A stretch of DNA of 6,418 bases from Actinomycetota bacterium (lineage in GTDB: Bacteria; Actinomycetota; Humimicrobiia; Humimicrobiales; Humimicrobiaceae), in NCBI GenBank assembly GCA_018400395.1, contig JAGYMN010000069.1, positions 1 to 6,418 on the forward strand, written 5' to 3'. The stretch's first letter is position 1; every line of letters begins with the position of its first letter. Below, piece after piece: positions 5,344 to 6,418 of this stretch. The notes under the pieces are model-generated. The model was not told the origin of the DNA. It made no database searches and saw nothing but the letters and a program-made list of their open reading frames with translations. A program made the translations under genes and the position numbers.

Positions 5344-6378
5344 TTAATAAAATTTTTTAAATACTTGCTCATCAAGATTAAAAATACTTATCTCCCTTTT
5401 ACCGTCCTCTATCTCATGAATCATATTCACAATTGCTGCATTAACAGGTGTTGGCACACCATATTCCCTGCCGTTTGAGGCTATATAACCATTTAGGTAA
5501 TCTATCTCTGTCAGTTTTCCACGCTGCAGCGATTGCAGCGATGAAGATTTCAGGCCTCTGTACTTAAAGCCCATCAGTCGCAATATAATATATCTCCTCA
5601 ATTCCGGCATTTTTCTCTTGTCGTCAATAAAATCGTAATAATTAAGTTTGCCAGCATAATCTTCAACCTGTATCTTCAGAATATAAGCCAACTCAAGAGC
5701 TTCACGTATTATCCTGACAAATAATTTCCTGGCTTTACGTCTGCGCATCATTTCTCCAAGCAACAGTCCGGTAATTGCACCCACTGAAGTAATACAGGCA
5801 TTAATGATCAGCTTGGAATATAGTTGTCCCATCATATTAGAGCTTGTCCTGACCGGTGCAATAGTTTCCAGTAACTCAGCTATGCCTGCAAGCCTTTCAT
5901 CCTCATTCCTGTCAATATACCCAATTACAAAGTCCCCTCCTGAGGTCATTACCAGTCTGCCCGGCTTATCCATTGTTGCACCCCATCCGACAATACAGCC
6001 TACTATGTGCTCACTGCCCAGTATTCTCTCCAGTTCGGGCTCACATATCCCGTTTTGCATGGATACCACCAGGCTGCCCCCGTTGAGCAATGGTTTTAAG
6101 TCATTAGCTCCCTCTTTCATATCTGTTGCCTTTAAGGCAAAAAGGATTATATCTTTTTTCTCCCCCACATCTGTCAGGGAAGCGTAGGCCTTCATTTTCT
6201 CACTGAAACTTCCTGCAGGGGTTTTTACCCTCAGTCCTTCATTTATTATGCTCTCTTTATAATCCTCATACTTACAGACTATCTCAACATTATAACCTGC
6301 TTTCTTAAGGAATGCAGCTGAAATGCCTCCTATTGAGCCGGCGCCTACAACCAGAACCGATTTTTCCTTTACATTCAT
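5344..6378 (-). CDS. panE: Ketopantoate reductase family (ApbA/PanE) NADPH-dependent oxidoreductase
   Basis: The 344-residue protein has an N-terminal Rossmann domain with GAGSIGG (12-18) and a C-terminal all-helical ApbA_C domain. Residues aligned by eye with E. coli PanE are all present: Lys83 (K72), Asn109 in QNG (N98), Lys189 in SKLIINA (catalytic K176), Asn193 (N180), Ser279 (S244) and Glu291 in TEIDYLNG (E256). The expected reaction is NADPH-dependent reduction of 2-dehydropantoate to pantoate in pantothenate and CoA synthesis. However, it is about 40 residues longer than E. coli PanE (303), with roughly 22 of the extra residues between the catalytic Lys and Glu (about 240-272, rich in Lys, Arg and Tyr). 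Paralogues of this family with other 2-keto substrates are common, so the gene symbol is tentative. The ATG at 6378 is chosen because the Rossmann fold begins right after it. Only 40 bases upstream are visible and no promoter was recognised there. Confidence 0.85.
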   Translation of the reverse strand: MNVKEKSVLVVGAGSIGGISAAFLKKAGYNVEIVCKYEDYKESIINEGLRVKTPAGSFSEKMKAYASLTDVGEKKDIILFALKATDMKEGANDLKPLLNGGSLVVSMQNGICEPELERILGSEHIVGCIVGWGATMDKPGRLVMTSGGDFVIGYIDRNEDERLAGIAELLETIAPVRTSSNMMGQLYSKLIINACITSVGAITGLLLGEMMRRRKARKLFVRIIREALELAYILKIQVEDYAGKLNYYDFIDDKRKMPELRRYIILRLMGFKYRGLKSSSLQSLQRGKLTEIDYLNGYIASNGREYGVPTPVNAAIVNMIHEIEDGKREISIFNLDEQVFKKFY

Positions 6379-6418
6379 TCTCTTTTATATATTAAATCTT
6401 GCCAGGGGAACTGCATCA

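Noticed and set aside
5804..6187. Plus-strand open frame opposite the ketopantoate-reductase gene
   Set aside because: Antisense to conserved PanE residues; Ser/Pro-rich product typical of a shadow frame.

Overview
The window looks like a piece of a chromosome from the phylum Bacteroidota, probably a Bacteroidales or Marinilabiliales-like organism. This rests on three things. The DNA is AT-rich. Most starts lack a good Shine-Dalgarno sequence. Two minus-strand genes carry exact TAnnTTTG boxes (the Bacteroidota -7 element), each with a TTTG-like element 18-19 bases upstream. The lineage is inferred from these signals and from protein family resemblance; no database search was possible.

Layout, left to right. 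Positions 1-1592 (minus) hold a long oxidoreductase open at the left edge, built as [2Fe-2S] ferredoxin + FAD/NAD(P) disulfide-reductase fold + two [4Fe-4S] motifs. Positions 1759-2565 (minus) encode a ZupT-type ZIP metal transporter. Positions 2754-3329 (plus) encode a membrane-anchored J-domain protein with an apparent TTG start. Its end overlaps by 20 bases a PaaI-type hotdog thioesterase (3310-3786, plus), so these two form a likely translationally coupled pair. After a 215-base spacer that contains a stem-loop and half of a perfect 19-bp inverted repeat comes an ADP-ribose/CDP-alcohol diphosphatase-like metallophosphoesterase (4002-4910, plus). It converges tail-to-tail, six bases apart, with a minus-strand pair: a SiaC/DUF1987 regulatory protein (4917-5291), preceded upstream by a ketopantoate-reductase-family protein (5344-6378).

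The genes do not make one obvious pathway. They are mostly housekeeping or accessory metabolic functions: redox metabolism of an amine or 2-hydroxy/imino-type substrate, divalent metal uptake, chaperone recruitment at the membrane, acyl-CoA hydrolysis, nucleotide-sugar/alcohol clean-up, phospho-signalling and NADPH-dependent keto reduction. No mobile element, CRISPR array, tRNA or rRNA was seen. The strongest unexplained structure is the 19-bp inverted repeat whose right arm starts inside the ATG at 4002. The most informative biological points are the three-module fusion in the first gene and the SiaC homologue with Ser in place of the phospho-Thr, sitting without visible SiaA/SiaB partners. 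I do not see convincing evidence for a wholly new system.
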